64,000 nucleotides of DNA, taken from contig CM038471.1 of NCBI GenBank assembly GCA_021464415.1, positions 17,336,422-17,400,421 of the forward strand, written 5' to 3'. This DNA is from Lonicera japonica. Its lineage: Eukaryota; Streptophyta; Magnoliopsida; Dipsacales; Caprifoliaceae. A program made the translations under genes and the position numbers. Shown in pieces: positions 1 through 10,439 of the stretch. A model generated the notes under the pieces. That model was not told where the DNA came from. It made no database searches and saw only the letters and a program-made list of their open reading frames with translations. How positions within the stretch are numbered: position 1 is the stretch's first letter; every line of letters starts with the position of its first letter.

Positions 1-660
1 TAATTCATAGTAGAATTAGGATTCCAACTTTCCATAGGAAGCCCAAACTTATTTCTCCTTAAGGTCCCTATTGTTGCCTTATATATGCGCCGGCCTTGTC
101 TCTTCTCAAGATAATAATAATTCTCATGAGTTAGGGTTTGTTCTATTAAGAGAGGAGAAAATCATTGGTGATACCGTAGCCCACACTCGGTGCAAGATTT
201 GATGGCGGAAGGAATACGATAGAAGATCTTTAGGTTTTTTGGCACAACAGTCGTAAATTAATCGTAACTTTTGATCGCACCGTTGGATCGGGCTGATTTT
301 TGAATATGTGGTTCGGAACGCAAAGTTACTATTATAAACTAGAAAATCAGGACAATCAGAAGTCGTTTCGGTGGCGAAAAAAATTAATTTTCGCAGCCCA
401 GCGAGAATAAAAAAAATCTGACCAAATCGCAATCTGATGCTTTCAAACCCTAGTCTCCTCATATGGATCCTCTACATGATCCACAAAGGTGAAATCCCTT
501 TATTCTTATAGGGTTTTAGCAAAAGTTTTTTGTTCAATCTATAGGCAATATCAAACGATCCTGTATTTATGTCTCCATCAGGATAGAGCCCCTCAAGAAC
601 TGAATACCCACTCGAGATTTGATTACGTACGATAAATTGCGAGGCCCAGCTCCATAGCTC
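1..660. repeat. Unclassified retroelement-like sequence at the window edge
   Basis: No convincing coding region is visible. The stretch has a TATA-like run and a leader-like segment near 80-150. A phrase near 275-310 (accgttggatc, then tgatttttgaatatgt) recurs in similar form near 32957-32990 and 33150-33185, inside an Ogre-type LTR. This suggests a retroelement LTR or untranslated region cut by the window edge. The minus-strand reading frames at 124-462 and 472-666 match nothing I recognise. Confidence 0.35.
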
Positions 661-949
661 TTTCATCGAGCTCTAGAGCTCCCCCTCGCCAACCACTCTG
701 CCAGAGTGGTTAGCAGAAGCATGGGTGACTGCCACCTATTCTGCAAAGCGTGCATAACTCCCCTCACCTTCATTAAATGCACACCAACTGCATTAATGCA
801 CCGAAATTCATGGAGAAGCAAGGTCAAAGTTGGTAGTGATCGGAGCATGGCCCCAGACCTGCTCTCGGAGCTCTGGCCACACGTCTAAAATACCCTTTCA
901 GTTTTTAACACAAACAAATGTTTTTGGCACAAATTATACACGAGTTGTT
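661..949. other. Intergenic stretch, nothing recognised
   Basis: Short open frames occur on both strands around 663-888, but they overlap each other antisense and show no family motif. The segment is slightly more GC-rich than its surroundings. I see no terminal repeats or target duplications. Confidence 0.3.
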
Positions 950-1250
950 ATTTTTAAATTTGGGTTACCTTAAGATACATTATTTCACTATACTAGGCCC
1001 AGGTTTAGTCTCACATGATGGGGCTGGTAACATGGGACACAAGCCACATGGGTGAAAGGCTCGAAAATGTCCAAGCAAATACAATGGGGCCCTACTTCTA
1101 TGTGGTCGAGAGCCCACAAAATGTATACCTAGGGACATACTCGGGTAGTTTTTGAATTATAATACAACTAAGTGATTGACCGACATATGTGATTAACATG
1201 CCCCAAGGGATTATCCTCCTAAGGGGCTTCACAAGTTGGTATCATAACTA
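950..1250 (+). repeat. Relic 3' end of a Ty3/gypsy LTR with primer binding site
   Basis: The segment ends in ggggcttcaca at 1233, the typical terminus of chromovirus LTRs, and is followed by ttggtatcata at 1236-1246. That resembles the initiator-methionine tRNA primer site (TGGTATCAGAG) used by these elements. A phrase with gtgaaaggctcgaaaatg near 1050 is similar to one inside the solo LTR at about 3240-3260. No gag frame follows; the next element begins at 1595. The left end is not defined. Confidence 0.45.
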
Positions 1251-1594
1251 TATGTTTCTTCTTCCTTCACCACTAAGTGGGGTAGATTAGGAATTTCTTT
1301 TCCGTACTGTTTCCTCCTTCTTGTTTAATTATTATTGGGGAATGCATAAGAAGAAGTTTTGGTTACTAGAGTACTATTAAGATGACTACTAAATTATATT
1401 ATAATTAGTTATAGGCCCGAACCACTCACCCCAACAGGTTCCCAGTGGCTTGTCACCACTGGACCAACTCTTGTGGTTTGACAAGACTTTATTAGAATAG
1501 CAATATGAACATCTATTTGTCTTTTCCTTCTAATCATGATCAACATCAACGCACAACAATGAATGGGTTTTCTTAATTTATCAAGGGGTATTTT

Positions 1595-4010
1595 TGAAAT
1601 ACCCCGTTCCTTTATTTTCGAGCGAATTTTTCTCTTAAACTATTTAAGCCTAGATCTCCGTTAAGGAGTGATCATAGGGTTCCAAATCCCTTGTATTCGA
1701 CTTGAAACTTATAGAAAATCATATCAAGTAGATCAAGTTTGTGGGAGCAATCGTTTCGTTACTCGGGTGGCCCGAATCAGAAACGAGAAGCTAATCGCGC
1801 GTTTTGAACTTTTCGAAAAAGTTAATTTTTGGAAAACTTTGAGAGGCCATAACTTCTTCATCCGATGTCCAAATTACTCCGCTTTTGCAGCCACGTCTTC
1901 ATTTGATTCCCCTTTACAAGTCTCATGTTCGGCCCAAAGTGAGATTCTAACATCTCGGGGGGTCTAAAGGTCAATGCAATAGGCGAGCTTAGTGCTGAGC
2001 CGAGTAAGATCGATCTTACTAGGGTCAAATTTGAGCAGATTCCAAACAAAACACTTTTCGGCTGGAGTAAGATCAATCTTGCTCATCAGAAATCATTGAT
2101 AAACCAAACTAATGCACTTTTTACCCGGACTAAGATCGATCTTACTCATCAGTTCAGACCCATTTTGACTACTTTTGACCTGATTTTCTCAACTTCTGTT
2201 ACCCCAAACACCCATTTTTGAGCAACAACCCAGAAACTTTCAGAGAGAGAATGAGAGCACATTTGAAAGAGATTTGGGGATATTTTCATCTACATATCCT
2301 CACTACACAAAATCCTCATCAAACCAACACCAAATCAACTTATCACATCACTATTCATCATCATCTTCATCCTCTCTCATTTTCATGGCTAGGGCTTGAA
2401 GGAGAAATTAGGGAAATCACGATTAGGGGACTTTGAGCTAGATTCAAGCTTCCAAACTCGGTGATTAGGCTTCATAGAGGTGGGAATCTACTATCAAAAC
2501 CTATTTTTATAACTTATGATTGTTCTCTTATGATTTTATCACATGTTATATAAAAACCTAGCTTGTTAATATGGGTTTTGGAGCTTTTGATGAGATTGGG
2601 TTTCAATATTTAAATTAATGATATCTATAGACTAAATATATCTTGAAATACATGTTTTAACCGAAGATTGTGGTTATTGAACTAATTTGCATAAAAACCC
2701 ACTTGAACCTCATTTGTTTGTTCTTAACTCTTGACAATGGTCTTCGAAATATGTATAAGGGTCCAAGTGGTGGAGTTACGAATTGAGATTGATGGATCGA
2801 ATAGCCTATGTATATACATTAAATTACATGTTTAACATGAAATTATGGCTATTCTCTTGGTTTACTTGAAAACCCACTTGGAACCCACTCTATTGTTAAT
2901 AAACCTTACAAAAAAGCTATGTGTTATTCTTTGATATTCAAGTGGTGTTCTTTCCCCTGTAAACCCGTGTTGGTGAGTTATTATATGATACTGGAGGTTG
3001 GGAATGAGAATGTCCTCGTTTGTTATACGTTGATATTGTAATTGGTTTATAAAACCATATAATGGCACAATTGTCTCTCGTATGAGTCGAATGATATGAT
3101 TTTGTGATTGTTTGATTGTGATATCCATAGATTGGTCACGGGTTGGTCCCTAAAAATTGGGACTATAAGATGGGGCACAGTGCCCCTAGGTGAAAGACCC
3201 GAAACCGCGCACCAAAAATATTGTGTAGGCCCTGCTGCCGCTGGTTGAAAGGCTCGAAATGCACACCTGTTAGACTTCTGGATAGTCGCTTGATGTATGA
3301 GACTACGGCTCGAGGTTCTTATGATAGATATGTGATAATTGTGCCATAGGGTCATGAGATATCTGTTATACATTGCCTTGAGTTTTAAAAGCTTTTATTT
3401 ACAAAATAAGCAAGGGTTTCCTTCTTACCTATCACAAAGATATATATATATATATATATAAACAATTGTTTTATATTGTTACATAAAGGGTTCTAAATAC
3501 TGTTTTCATAATAAACGTTATTATTTAATTCCCACAGAGTCCTTTTGACTCACCCCACCTATTTTTCCAAACAGTTCTTTTGCAGGATCTTCAGGGTAAG
3601 GGAAGAGAGAGGATGCTACATCTTAGATTGCCTCAATACCATTATTTAGTGGTCAGGTCCTTTACGATAAAAAGACCACTGTGCATGTAATTTAGTTATC
3701 AGTGGATATGTTATTTTAGTATAAGAACTCATGTACTACTCTTATTCTATAAATGGTTTATATTGTATGCATTGTGGAGATTATAAATCTTGTACTTAAG
3801 ACCTCGTTGGAGGCTAGCTATTGTATTTTAGTATTTCTTATTCTTTTGGTGACCAAATTTTGTGAAATTGAACTAGTCCCATTGTTCATATTGTGGACTT
3901 TTATGTTTTACATAGGAATTAGGTCTAGTAAATTCACCGTCGGCGTACGGCACCCGTGACAAACCGGGTCCCGGAGGAGAAATCCTCTTAACGGGATTCG
4001 GGGCGTTACA
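1595..4010 (+). repeat. Solo LTR, chromovirus (Tekay/Del-like) type
   Basis: The segment starts with tgaaataccccg, a mutated version of the usual TGTAACACCCCG start, and ends with cggggcgttaca. It has no internal coding region. The five bases before it (atttt, 1590-1594) and after it (acttt, 4011-4015) match at four of five positions, consistent with an aged target duplication. It shares a conserved block (cccac-gag-cc, then ttttgcagg) and its end with the LTR fragment ending at 6182. It also contains three copies of a GATCGATC-centred palindrome. Open frames at 2218-2436, 2862-3373 and elsewhere are chance frames in LTR DNA. Confidence 0.65.
3441..3460. repeat. (TA)10 microsatellite
   Basis: An uninterrupted run of TA dinucleotides lies inside the solo LTR. 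Confidence 0.95.
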
Positions 4011-4092
4011 ACTTTTGCCTTCCATGATGATGTAAGTACAAGTACTAGTAAGTCACAAGACATGTCAAAAAGTTCAAAACAAGATAATCTAA

Positions 4093-4694
4093 GGAGGTGT
4101 ATTCAATCAAGATTTTAAAATGTTTTTTTAAATCTTAGGGTATTCAATTAGGATTTTAAAAAGTCTTTTAAAATCTTGTGATATTTAATTAGGATTAAAA
4201 ATAATCTTTTAAAATTTTATGGTATTCAAAACTAAATAAACTTTGAAGAATTTTATAAATTAATGGATTTAAGAGTATTTTTATGAATAACAAATCCACC
4301 AACAAATCTTCTCTTTTAAGTAGAAGATTTTATATGGATTTCTCTTTTATCTTTCTCCTAAACTTGAAGTATTATTTCTTCTTCGTCTTTATAATCTCAT
4401 TAAATCCTTCCATTCAATTCTTCTTCTCCCTAACCCTTTTTTATCCTAAACCATATGTATTATTTATTTTCATAACCAAAATTCTTTTATTATTTATCCT
4501 TTGATTTTTTATTGTAATTAGAATAATCAATGAATTTATTAAAATATATAAAATACTATAGTCTATATCTTAAAATATGTTAGACTCTATATGAATTTAT
4601 TAAAATTTGTTAAACTCTATATATATTTAAAATAATCTATAGATTTTAAAAAATTTATAAAAATCTTTTAAAACATGAATTGAATACAGCCACC
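4093..4694. mobile_element. PIF/Harbinger-type MITE with TAA target duplication
   Basis: The 602-bp element starts GGAGGTGTATTCAAT and ends ATTGAATACAGCCACC, which reads GGTGGCTGTATTCAAT on the other strand, so the ends are imperfect terminal inverted repeats. It is flanked by TAA on both sides (4090-4092 and 4695-4697), the duplication expected for PIF/Harbinger elements. The interior is AT-rich with repeated ttttaaaatctt-like phrases and encodes no transposase. The 73-codon frame at 4283-4504 is low complexity and is not a gene. A related 3' end lies near 42020-42039. Confidence 0.7.
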
Positions 4695-4914
4695 TAAGCT
4701 GTCATGGTTGTCGTCATCATATTATTCGATATATATGTATTGTCTTCGGGACTTGGGTACTAGAACCGCTCCCCATTATCTCACCCAAACAGTACTGTTT
4801 GGGCTTGAATTTTGATTAAAACAAACCTCCATTTCACATCAATCATTCACGTCGACATGTCGAAACAATTAGAGGCTAGCAAAAGATACATAGTTCAGAC
4901 CATTGTTTCAAAAG

Positions 4915-5045
4915 GTGCCTGAGGCGTGGATAAAACTCTTTAAGGCATGGATCTTTGGGCAAAATATGAGGCTTACGCCTCTCCAACTTGAGGCGAGTTC
5001 AAGGCGCATGCTTTAAGGCACACGTCTCAAGGCGTATGAGGCATT
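4915..5045. repeat. Reiterated aggcg/gaggcgt short repeat
   Basis: Several imperfect copies of aaggcg or gaggcgt-type words (gcctgaggcgtgg, aaggcatgg, gaggcttacgcctc, tgaggcgagttcaaggcg, tcaaggcgtatgaggc) occur within 130 bp, including small inverted pairs. This looks like the end of a non-autonomous element, but no termini or target duplication could be fixed. Confidence 0.35.
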
Positions 5046-6182
5046 TTTAGTGTATACTACATCATTTTGATGCTTTATATATGCTCCACATTGGTCAAAA
5101 CTGCGTGTGAAGTCAGTCGATCACTACAATCTGATCGTTCGGTAACGTAATGGCAGAGCGCTGTCTTCGACGAATTTCTGGGATTAATCCATACAGAATT
5201 TGAGGAAGGTTCCTTTTAGGAAGTTGTAGATCTTTGAATTAGCTTTCCGTGGACATAATGATCACCTCAATTCGAGTTCCGAGTAAGGAGTTATGAGCAA
5301 AATACCAACAGTGATCAATGCTGTGAGAAGTAATGCTTTGGCTGAGAGCTTCCAAGATCGATCTTGGACCCCCAAGATTGATCTTGGGACCCTGGAGTCG
5401 AAATTTCCAGAACTTGTAGCCTTTTGATGAGAAGAGGTTGTAGCCTCTTATTAGTGGTTGTAGTCGCTAAAGCAATGGGTTGGAGCCCATTGCATATAAA
5501 GGGTTGTAGCCCTTTTCGGTTGCCTTTGAGTTGAGACCTAGCATAGGATAATTTAAGCCGTTGTAGTTGCCAACACATTATACTTTCGATTAATTATTTT
5601 TCGTTATGCATGGTTTCAGAGTTCATATTTGGGGAAACGGGATCATGTGATTTGCATGGCATTAGTTTAAAGTTTATTGCACATTCTTGATATTATAAAA
5701 ACCTTATAGTTCCCACTGAGCCCCTTGGCTTACTCCCATTTTCCAAATCAGTTTTGCAGGTACGAATTGGGGTTCGCACGTTATGTTGAAGTCTAGTCGC
5801 CTCTAATAACCATGGGTTCATATTAGTCTTCCACGCAAGGATGACTTTACACTTATTGTACTTTTATTTTGAGCTTTATATAAATATTGTAAACCTAGCT
5901 TATTGTACTATTTGAATTTTACAGTAAAAACCCTTTGTATTATGGAAATACTATTTATTTGACCTTGTTTCCAATTGATGGACTTCATTTATGTGTTGAC
6001 ATAATTTATTTTATTTTATTTAGAAAAGTAATTTACTCATACCATCTTCTAAATGAGTAACTTATGAAAAATGTTTTCATAAATTGTAAACTTTACACTT
6101 CACCCGCCGTTGTGAGTAACAGCATCCGTGATTTACCGGATCACAGAGGTCTAATCCTCTTAATGAGATTTGGGGCGTCACA
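5046..6182 (+). repeat. LTR fragment, chromovirus type, 5' end undefined
   Basis: The right end, tttggggcgtcaca at 6182, matches the end of the solo LTR at 4010, as do the preceding phrases (caccgtcg or cacccgccg, aatcctcttaa-g-gatt). The interior has the same cccactgagcccc to ttttgcagg block. The left boundary is not visible and no target duplication was found, so the LTR is probably truncated on the left. It ends exactly where the kinase pseudogene begins. Two GATC-centred palindromes lie near 5351-5390. The frames at 5315-5578 and 6064-6375 are chance frames. Confidence 0.55.
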
Positions 6183-7148
6183 AAATCTCCCTCATAAACA
6201 AACCCAAATCCTCCTCAGCCAAGCTTTACTTGAAAGCCCCGTGTTGCAAATTTCAACTCTAGAAATGGGAATCGTTTCAGTGCTCCAATCACTTAATCGT
6301 CTCCCTCTTCCTCTTCCTCCTCCTTGTTCCAGTTTATTCGCATGTTGTAGTAATAACAAGAAACAACAAGAATGATCACAAGACTAACTGAAAGAGTGGA
6401 TACTAATACATCAACCAAAGTTAACTTTCTTTCATCTTTCAAAGCCTGTTTCTGAACCTTAATAAATGTGACAAAGTCAATATTGGCACTGGACTTTAAA
6501 GAATACAGCTGTGATTGTGAAGAACAACCTTCAGGTGAGAAAAAGGCGGCTTTGCAAGTGCAGTTGTCCAAACATGCCTTTTTACAACTGTCTCTATCCA
6601 TATTTGAGTGATAGGGCTCCAAATTGAAATAAGCAACCCCATTGAGCTCCAAAAAGGTGTGGAGATGTGCATCTTTGCAGGACAAATGGTAACTAGTCTA
6701 CATCCCAAATTAGGTTGCAAAAGTTGTAATTGAGTGAAGTAACTATAATTACCACCAGGACAACTACAAAGCCCATTTTGTAAGCAAACCCTGTAATTGC
6801 CACGCGCTGTAGGGTAATCACAATCACTCTTAACCCCAACAAACATATTAAATGAAGCTATTGTCTGTGATTCATTATAATCGGGTAATTGATAAAGATT
6901 TAGATGGCCATTAGGTTCAAGCCTTATATATTGGAAACGATGCACTGTTCTATTGACTCTAAACAATACATTGTTTAAGAATCCTTCAATGCTACCGTAA
7001 TCTTTGAAATAATCATTTAAAAAGTCTACAGGGAGATACTTATATTTTTGCGGGCGATCAAAATAAAAAAGCGACAAGACTATTGTAAGGATCCTCCTCC
7101 TCCACGGTAAGAGAGTATAAACCTTTACCCAAGTTAGACGTGGAATAT
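6183..7148 (-). pseudogene. Truncated G-type lectin receptor kinase copy (SD2-5-like)
   Basis: This is a partial duplicate of the intact receptor kinase gene at 11627-14068, in the same orientation. Homology covers roughly residues 203-522 of that protein: the end of the lectin/S-domain region, the EGF-like and PAN-like cysteine modules, the membrane helix, the acidic juxtamembrane stretch and the start of the glycine-rich loop. The signal peptide, most of the lectin domain and nearly all of the kinase are missing. The frame is broken by a single-base deletion near 6686-6690, between the EGF-like and PAN-like modules, so two overlapping frames (6496-7077 and 6293-6685) carry the halves. One EGF-like cysteine is replaced by arginine. 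Homology stops abruptly at the end of an LTR, so insertion and deletion removed the kinase half. No functional product is expected. Confidence 0.9.
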
Positions 7149-8170
7149 AAATCTATCCAATGGTACAAACATGACTCATTTGGCCATCGGACAATAAAGT
7201 TATATAGCCTTTCAAAGTTGGCCAAAAACTTATTTCGCCAAAATTCTGATTTATCACCGTTAGCAGACCAAATTTAACCACAGCCATCCGAAATGCGTTT
7301 CAACCATTCACGCATATGCAATATGATTAATATGACTTAAGGTAAGTTTTCGGCTCATCAAAATATGTCCAGAACAAAATGCGACAACCCAAAGCTACAT
7401 TTAAAGGTAAAATACAACTAAGGAACTACTAATACTTATTATTCTATAAGGACCATTATATTCAAGTAGTGAAATGATCATCCATCCATATGCAATTAAG
7501 CTATTGAAACATGCTCGAGGTATCGAAACCACATAATTCTACTTGGAACAAAAAATTACTAGTCAAAGCGAGGTTCGATAAACCAAGCTTATAAAGAAAA
7601 AATTAATGGGTAAACTAAACATGAGGTGTTACAAATGTGCATGCTAAGGGGCCGAGCTGATGTTTTTTTTTAACCCAGGCTCAGCCCCTAAGCATCGAGT
7701 ATGTGCACATCTACGCGGTGCTTAGGAGTCGAGTAAATATGACGAAGTGTTGGAGAGTGTTTTATGTGTGTTAATAATAACCCCCAATATTTATTGTATT
7801 ATAAAATAAAAATAAAAATGAGACCATTAATCCATAACATTAAGGAAACCTAATGATTCGAGACATATAAAAGATTTCCATAAAAGTGAATGCTTATTTT
7901 GAGGTTGAGTGATTCGGAGAAATTAGGATTTGGATTCAAGCAGTAGGAAAGTTGGGATTATTTAGACTCATCATGAACTGGATGGATTATGATTTCTGAC
8001 TTTTCATGAAAATAGTTAATAGCTTAATATATAGAATGAGAAAGATTTTTTCAAACAAATCAAATTGCCATTGACTTTGTTCAATAATATTCCAATAATC
8101 AAATATGACCAAATGAACATCAAGTCAAATGTGTCGTGAATTGGTTCAAACCATGGTATACCAAATAGTG
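7149..8170. other. Intergenic DNA upstream of the kinase pseudogene
   Basis: AT-rich sequence with no coding region that I recognise. It contains one possible hairpin near 7637-7710, listed separately. Confidence 0.5.
7637..7710. repeat. Imperfect hairpin, about 20-bp arms
   Basis: The left arm gcatgctaaggggccgagct pairs with the right arm ggctcagcccctaagcat across a loop containing a T8 run. A third partial copy (gtgcttaggagtcgag) follows near 7719-7735. It may be the end of a small foldback element; nothing shows that it is a microRNA precursor. Confidence 0.4.
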
Positions 8171-8213
8171 ATCCCACATCAGATAAATATGGAACTTAAT
8201 ATGTGTATATAAG
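8171..8213 (+). promoter_or_regulatory. USE-like and TATA elements of snRNA-gene type
   Basis: The sequence atcccacatca at 8171-8181 closely resembles the plant upstream sequence element (RTCCCACATCG) of spliceosomal and U3/U6 RNA genes. TATATAA follows at 8206-8212, separated by 24 bp, close to the spacing reported for the Pol III class. The motif also turns up by chance and inside plant repeats, so this is a candidate only. Confidence 0.35.
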
Positions 8214-8235
8214 TAGGGTAGAAACATTTATAACA

Positions 8236-8401
8236 AAGTATTTTGGAGAAATACCTTGCACCTGTGCTACAGAGTGTTCATATTGGGAACATTATTGTTA
8301 CTCTTAATGGAAGCCGACGGGTCCTCACACCGGCCAAGGTGGAGGTGAGCCCAACATCACATTCACACTATTAAAGTTAAATCTTAGAAACTCCATTTTT
8401 T
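8236..8401 (+). ncRNA. Possible Pol III transcript downstream of USE/TATA
   Basis: If transcription starts about 24 bases after the TATA box, a transcript of about 165 nt would run to the T6 run at 8396-8401, which could serve as a Pol III terminator. The part at 8310-8350 is unusually GC-rich and can pair locally (ccgacgggtcc, caccggcc, aaggtggaggtg). The sequence does not match U3, U6, 7SL or MRP RNA as I know them. It could instead be part of a dispersed repeat. Confidence 0.25.
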
Positions 8402-9440
8402 CAACTTTCCGGATCAAACATTATAGATCATTTAAAAAAAAGGTTTGAAAAGATTTTAACTTTATGAGACGATGGGAAAAGAGATTAGAGTTCGTTATAT
8501 GTTCACCATAATTTTCTTATTTTTCATGGAATTTTGTACTTAATTACCAAAAATCTTGGGAATTTTATTCAATTTAAAACCCAAAAAATATAATAATATT
8601 TCACCAAATTAAGCATATTTTTTTAACTCAAAAAAATCAGTAGTACATATTTTCAAATCATTCCCAACTTGTTTATGGAACACCCTATAAGTCATAAAAA
8701 CAGTACTGCAAACCATGTAACTCAAACAAAGATAAAATAATGAGAATGTGTCTGAAATGATCAAATTAAAACATTTATGTAACTCCCCATAAGCACGATA
8801 TTCATTCTTGATCACTCTCAAACATCTTGACTCACCAAACTTGACCACAACACACCCACCTCCCCAACCCCAATCCCCACCACCGCTCCCACTCCCACTC
8901 TTCGCTCTCTATATATAGATTAGGTCGTAACTGTAATAAAGTCACTATCAACTTTAAAAAAATATTTTAAATCTTAAGTACACAATTATCCATCTCTTAT
9001 ATATTTTTAAAATTTAGTACCCCTTATTATATAGATATATATATATATACATAAACAAACATATATAATTATCTATCACTCAACAATTCAATTAGTTCAA
9101 AATTCTTCTTTTGCTGTGTACCTGAAACTCATTTATCAAGCCTTATTAAAAGCCTCTATCTACATTACCTCTGTTTCTCTCCGGAAATAAAGGCCATTAA
9201 ACACTGTCTCTCTGGAAAATTTTGTTACTTTATATGGTATAATTCTAAGTATAGACCGAGTGATTACTCGCTTACTAACTTGAATGACCACATTCACAAT
9301 CGAGTGATGTATCGAAAAGTGTACTGGTGGACTTCACACAATAACATATGAATTTTTTGTCGCATTGTTTTATGTTAAGTTGGTACATTTCTTATTACTC
9401 ATATAGAATTTTGAGATATTTTTCATTGGCTGGCTGGATT
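8402..9440. other. Intergenic AT-rich DNA
   Basis: No gene is recognised. A 79-codon minus-strand frame at 8609-8848 has no recognisable motif. A C-rich segment lies near 8846-8905 and a short TA run near 9030-9050. Positions 9433-9440 (gctggatt) form the left target duplication of the hAT element that follows. Confidence 0.5.
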
Positions 9441-10431
9441 CAGTGATGGGTCTAAGGGAGGGAGGGGAGGGGGGCGGTCGCCACCCCAATTTTTTTTAAA
9501 AATAGATTAAATATAATAGTAATTTTGTATTTATAAAAAAATTATAAAAGCTCGTCCCCCAAATTATTTTAAAAAGATTAAGTATGGCCCCCTCAATTAT
9601 TTATTTTTTAAAAAAGTTAAACACGCGGACTAATGTATAAGATTTACATTTTTGCAACAAAATAAATAAAAATTGTATATCCTTTTATGCATCAAAATTT
9701 ACAATCTTGCTTATAAATAGATAATATTTGCAATCTTGCTTATAAATTTTATCCTGCTGATTTCACCGAGCAAGAAAAAGTACACTTGGAATTTCAATTA
9801 TAAAATTATAAGTTTGATATTTTGGTCCATCCAAAGTTTCAAATTTTATTAACAATTTCAGAGTTGTGCCTAGTGTTGGTGAAAACTAGAAAGTCGATCA
9901 TTTATCCTCTTATCGATAGGTTAGTTCGCCTTGTTTTGACGTTGCCAGTTTCAACAGCTCCATTTGAACATGCATTTTCAGCTATGAAAATTATTAAGAC
10001 CGCACTTCGTAATAGGATGAAAGATGGTTTTTTAACAAGCTATTTGATCACATATATTAAGAAAGATATTGCTCGTGATTTCGATGTAAATAATATTATA
10101 GATGCATTTTATATCATGAAAGAGAGGTGAGCACAACTTCAAATGCCTAAGTTTAATAGATAATTGCAAGAGGATAATTGTAGTTATTATTTTTTGTAAG
10201 TCAATGTGTTCAATGTAACTTGCTCACATGGGTGATCATATGTTTATATATACGTGTATTTTTTGTAATTGTATATATATTGACATATTATATATGTTAT
10301 ATTTTTGCGTTAACTTGTTTTATTATTTGATGGTAAAATTTAGTTTGAATAATTTTTGTAATAATTATTTCTTGCCGTCGGTTCATTTATATTCTCGTCC
10401 CCCCAAATCTAAAATCCTGGCTCCGTCCCTG
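9441..10431 (+). mobile_element. Internally deleted hAT transposon
   Basis: The 991-bp element begins CAGTGATGGGTCTAAGG. Its end (ctggctccgtccctg) reads CAGGGACGGAGCCAGGA on the other strand, an imperfect 17-bp terminal inverted repeat of the CAGGGGCGGAGCCAG type common in plant hAT elements. The flanks gctggatt (9433-9440) and cctggatt (10432-10439) agree at seven of eight positions, giving the 8-bp target duplication diagnostic of hAT. Only the 3' end of a transposase gene remains, so the copy cannot move by itself. Confidence 0.85.
9738..10130 (+). pseudogene. hAT transposase C-terminal remnant (dimerisation domain)
   Basis: The frame from 9822 to 10130 encodes a typical hAT C-terminal dimerisation region: a leucine-rich stretch (LVRLVLTLPVSTAPFEHAFS) followed by the conserved AMKIIKTALRNRM block, of the type found in zinc finger MYM-like plant transposases. 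The same frame continues upstream to about 9738 past one in-frame stop near 9800. The N-terminal zinc finger and the catalytic core are absent, so only about 100 of an expected 600 or more residues remain. In an intact transposase this domain mediates self-association. Confidence 0.8.
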
Positions 10432-10439
10432 CCTGGATT

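Noticed and set aside
706..888. A 60-codon plus-strand frame overlapping a 61-codon minus-strand frame
   Set aside because: Neither shows a motif, and the mutual overlap suggests chance.
8609..8848. A 79-codon minus-strand frame with several hydrophobic residues
   Set aside because: No recognisable domain, no neighbouring exon with splice sites I could support, and the region is AT-rich intergenic DNA.
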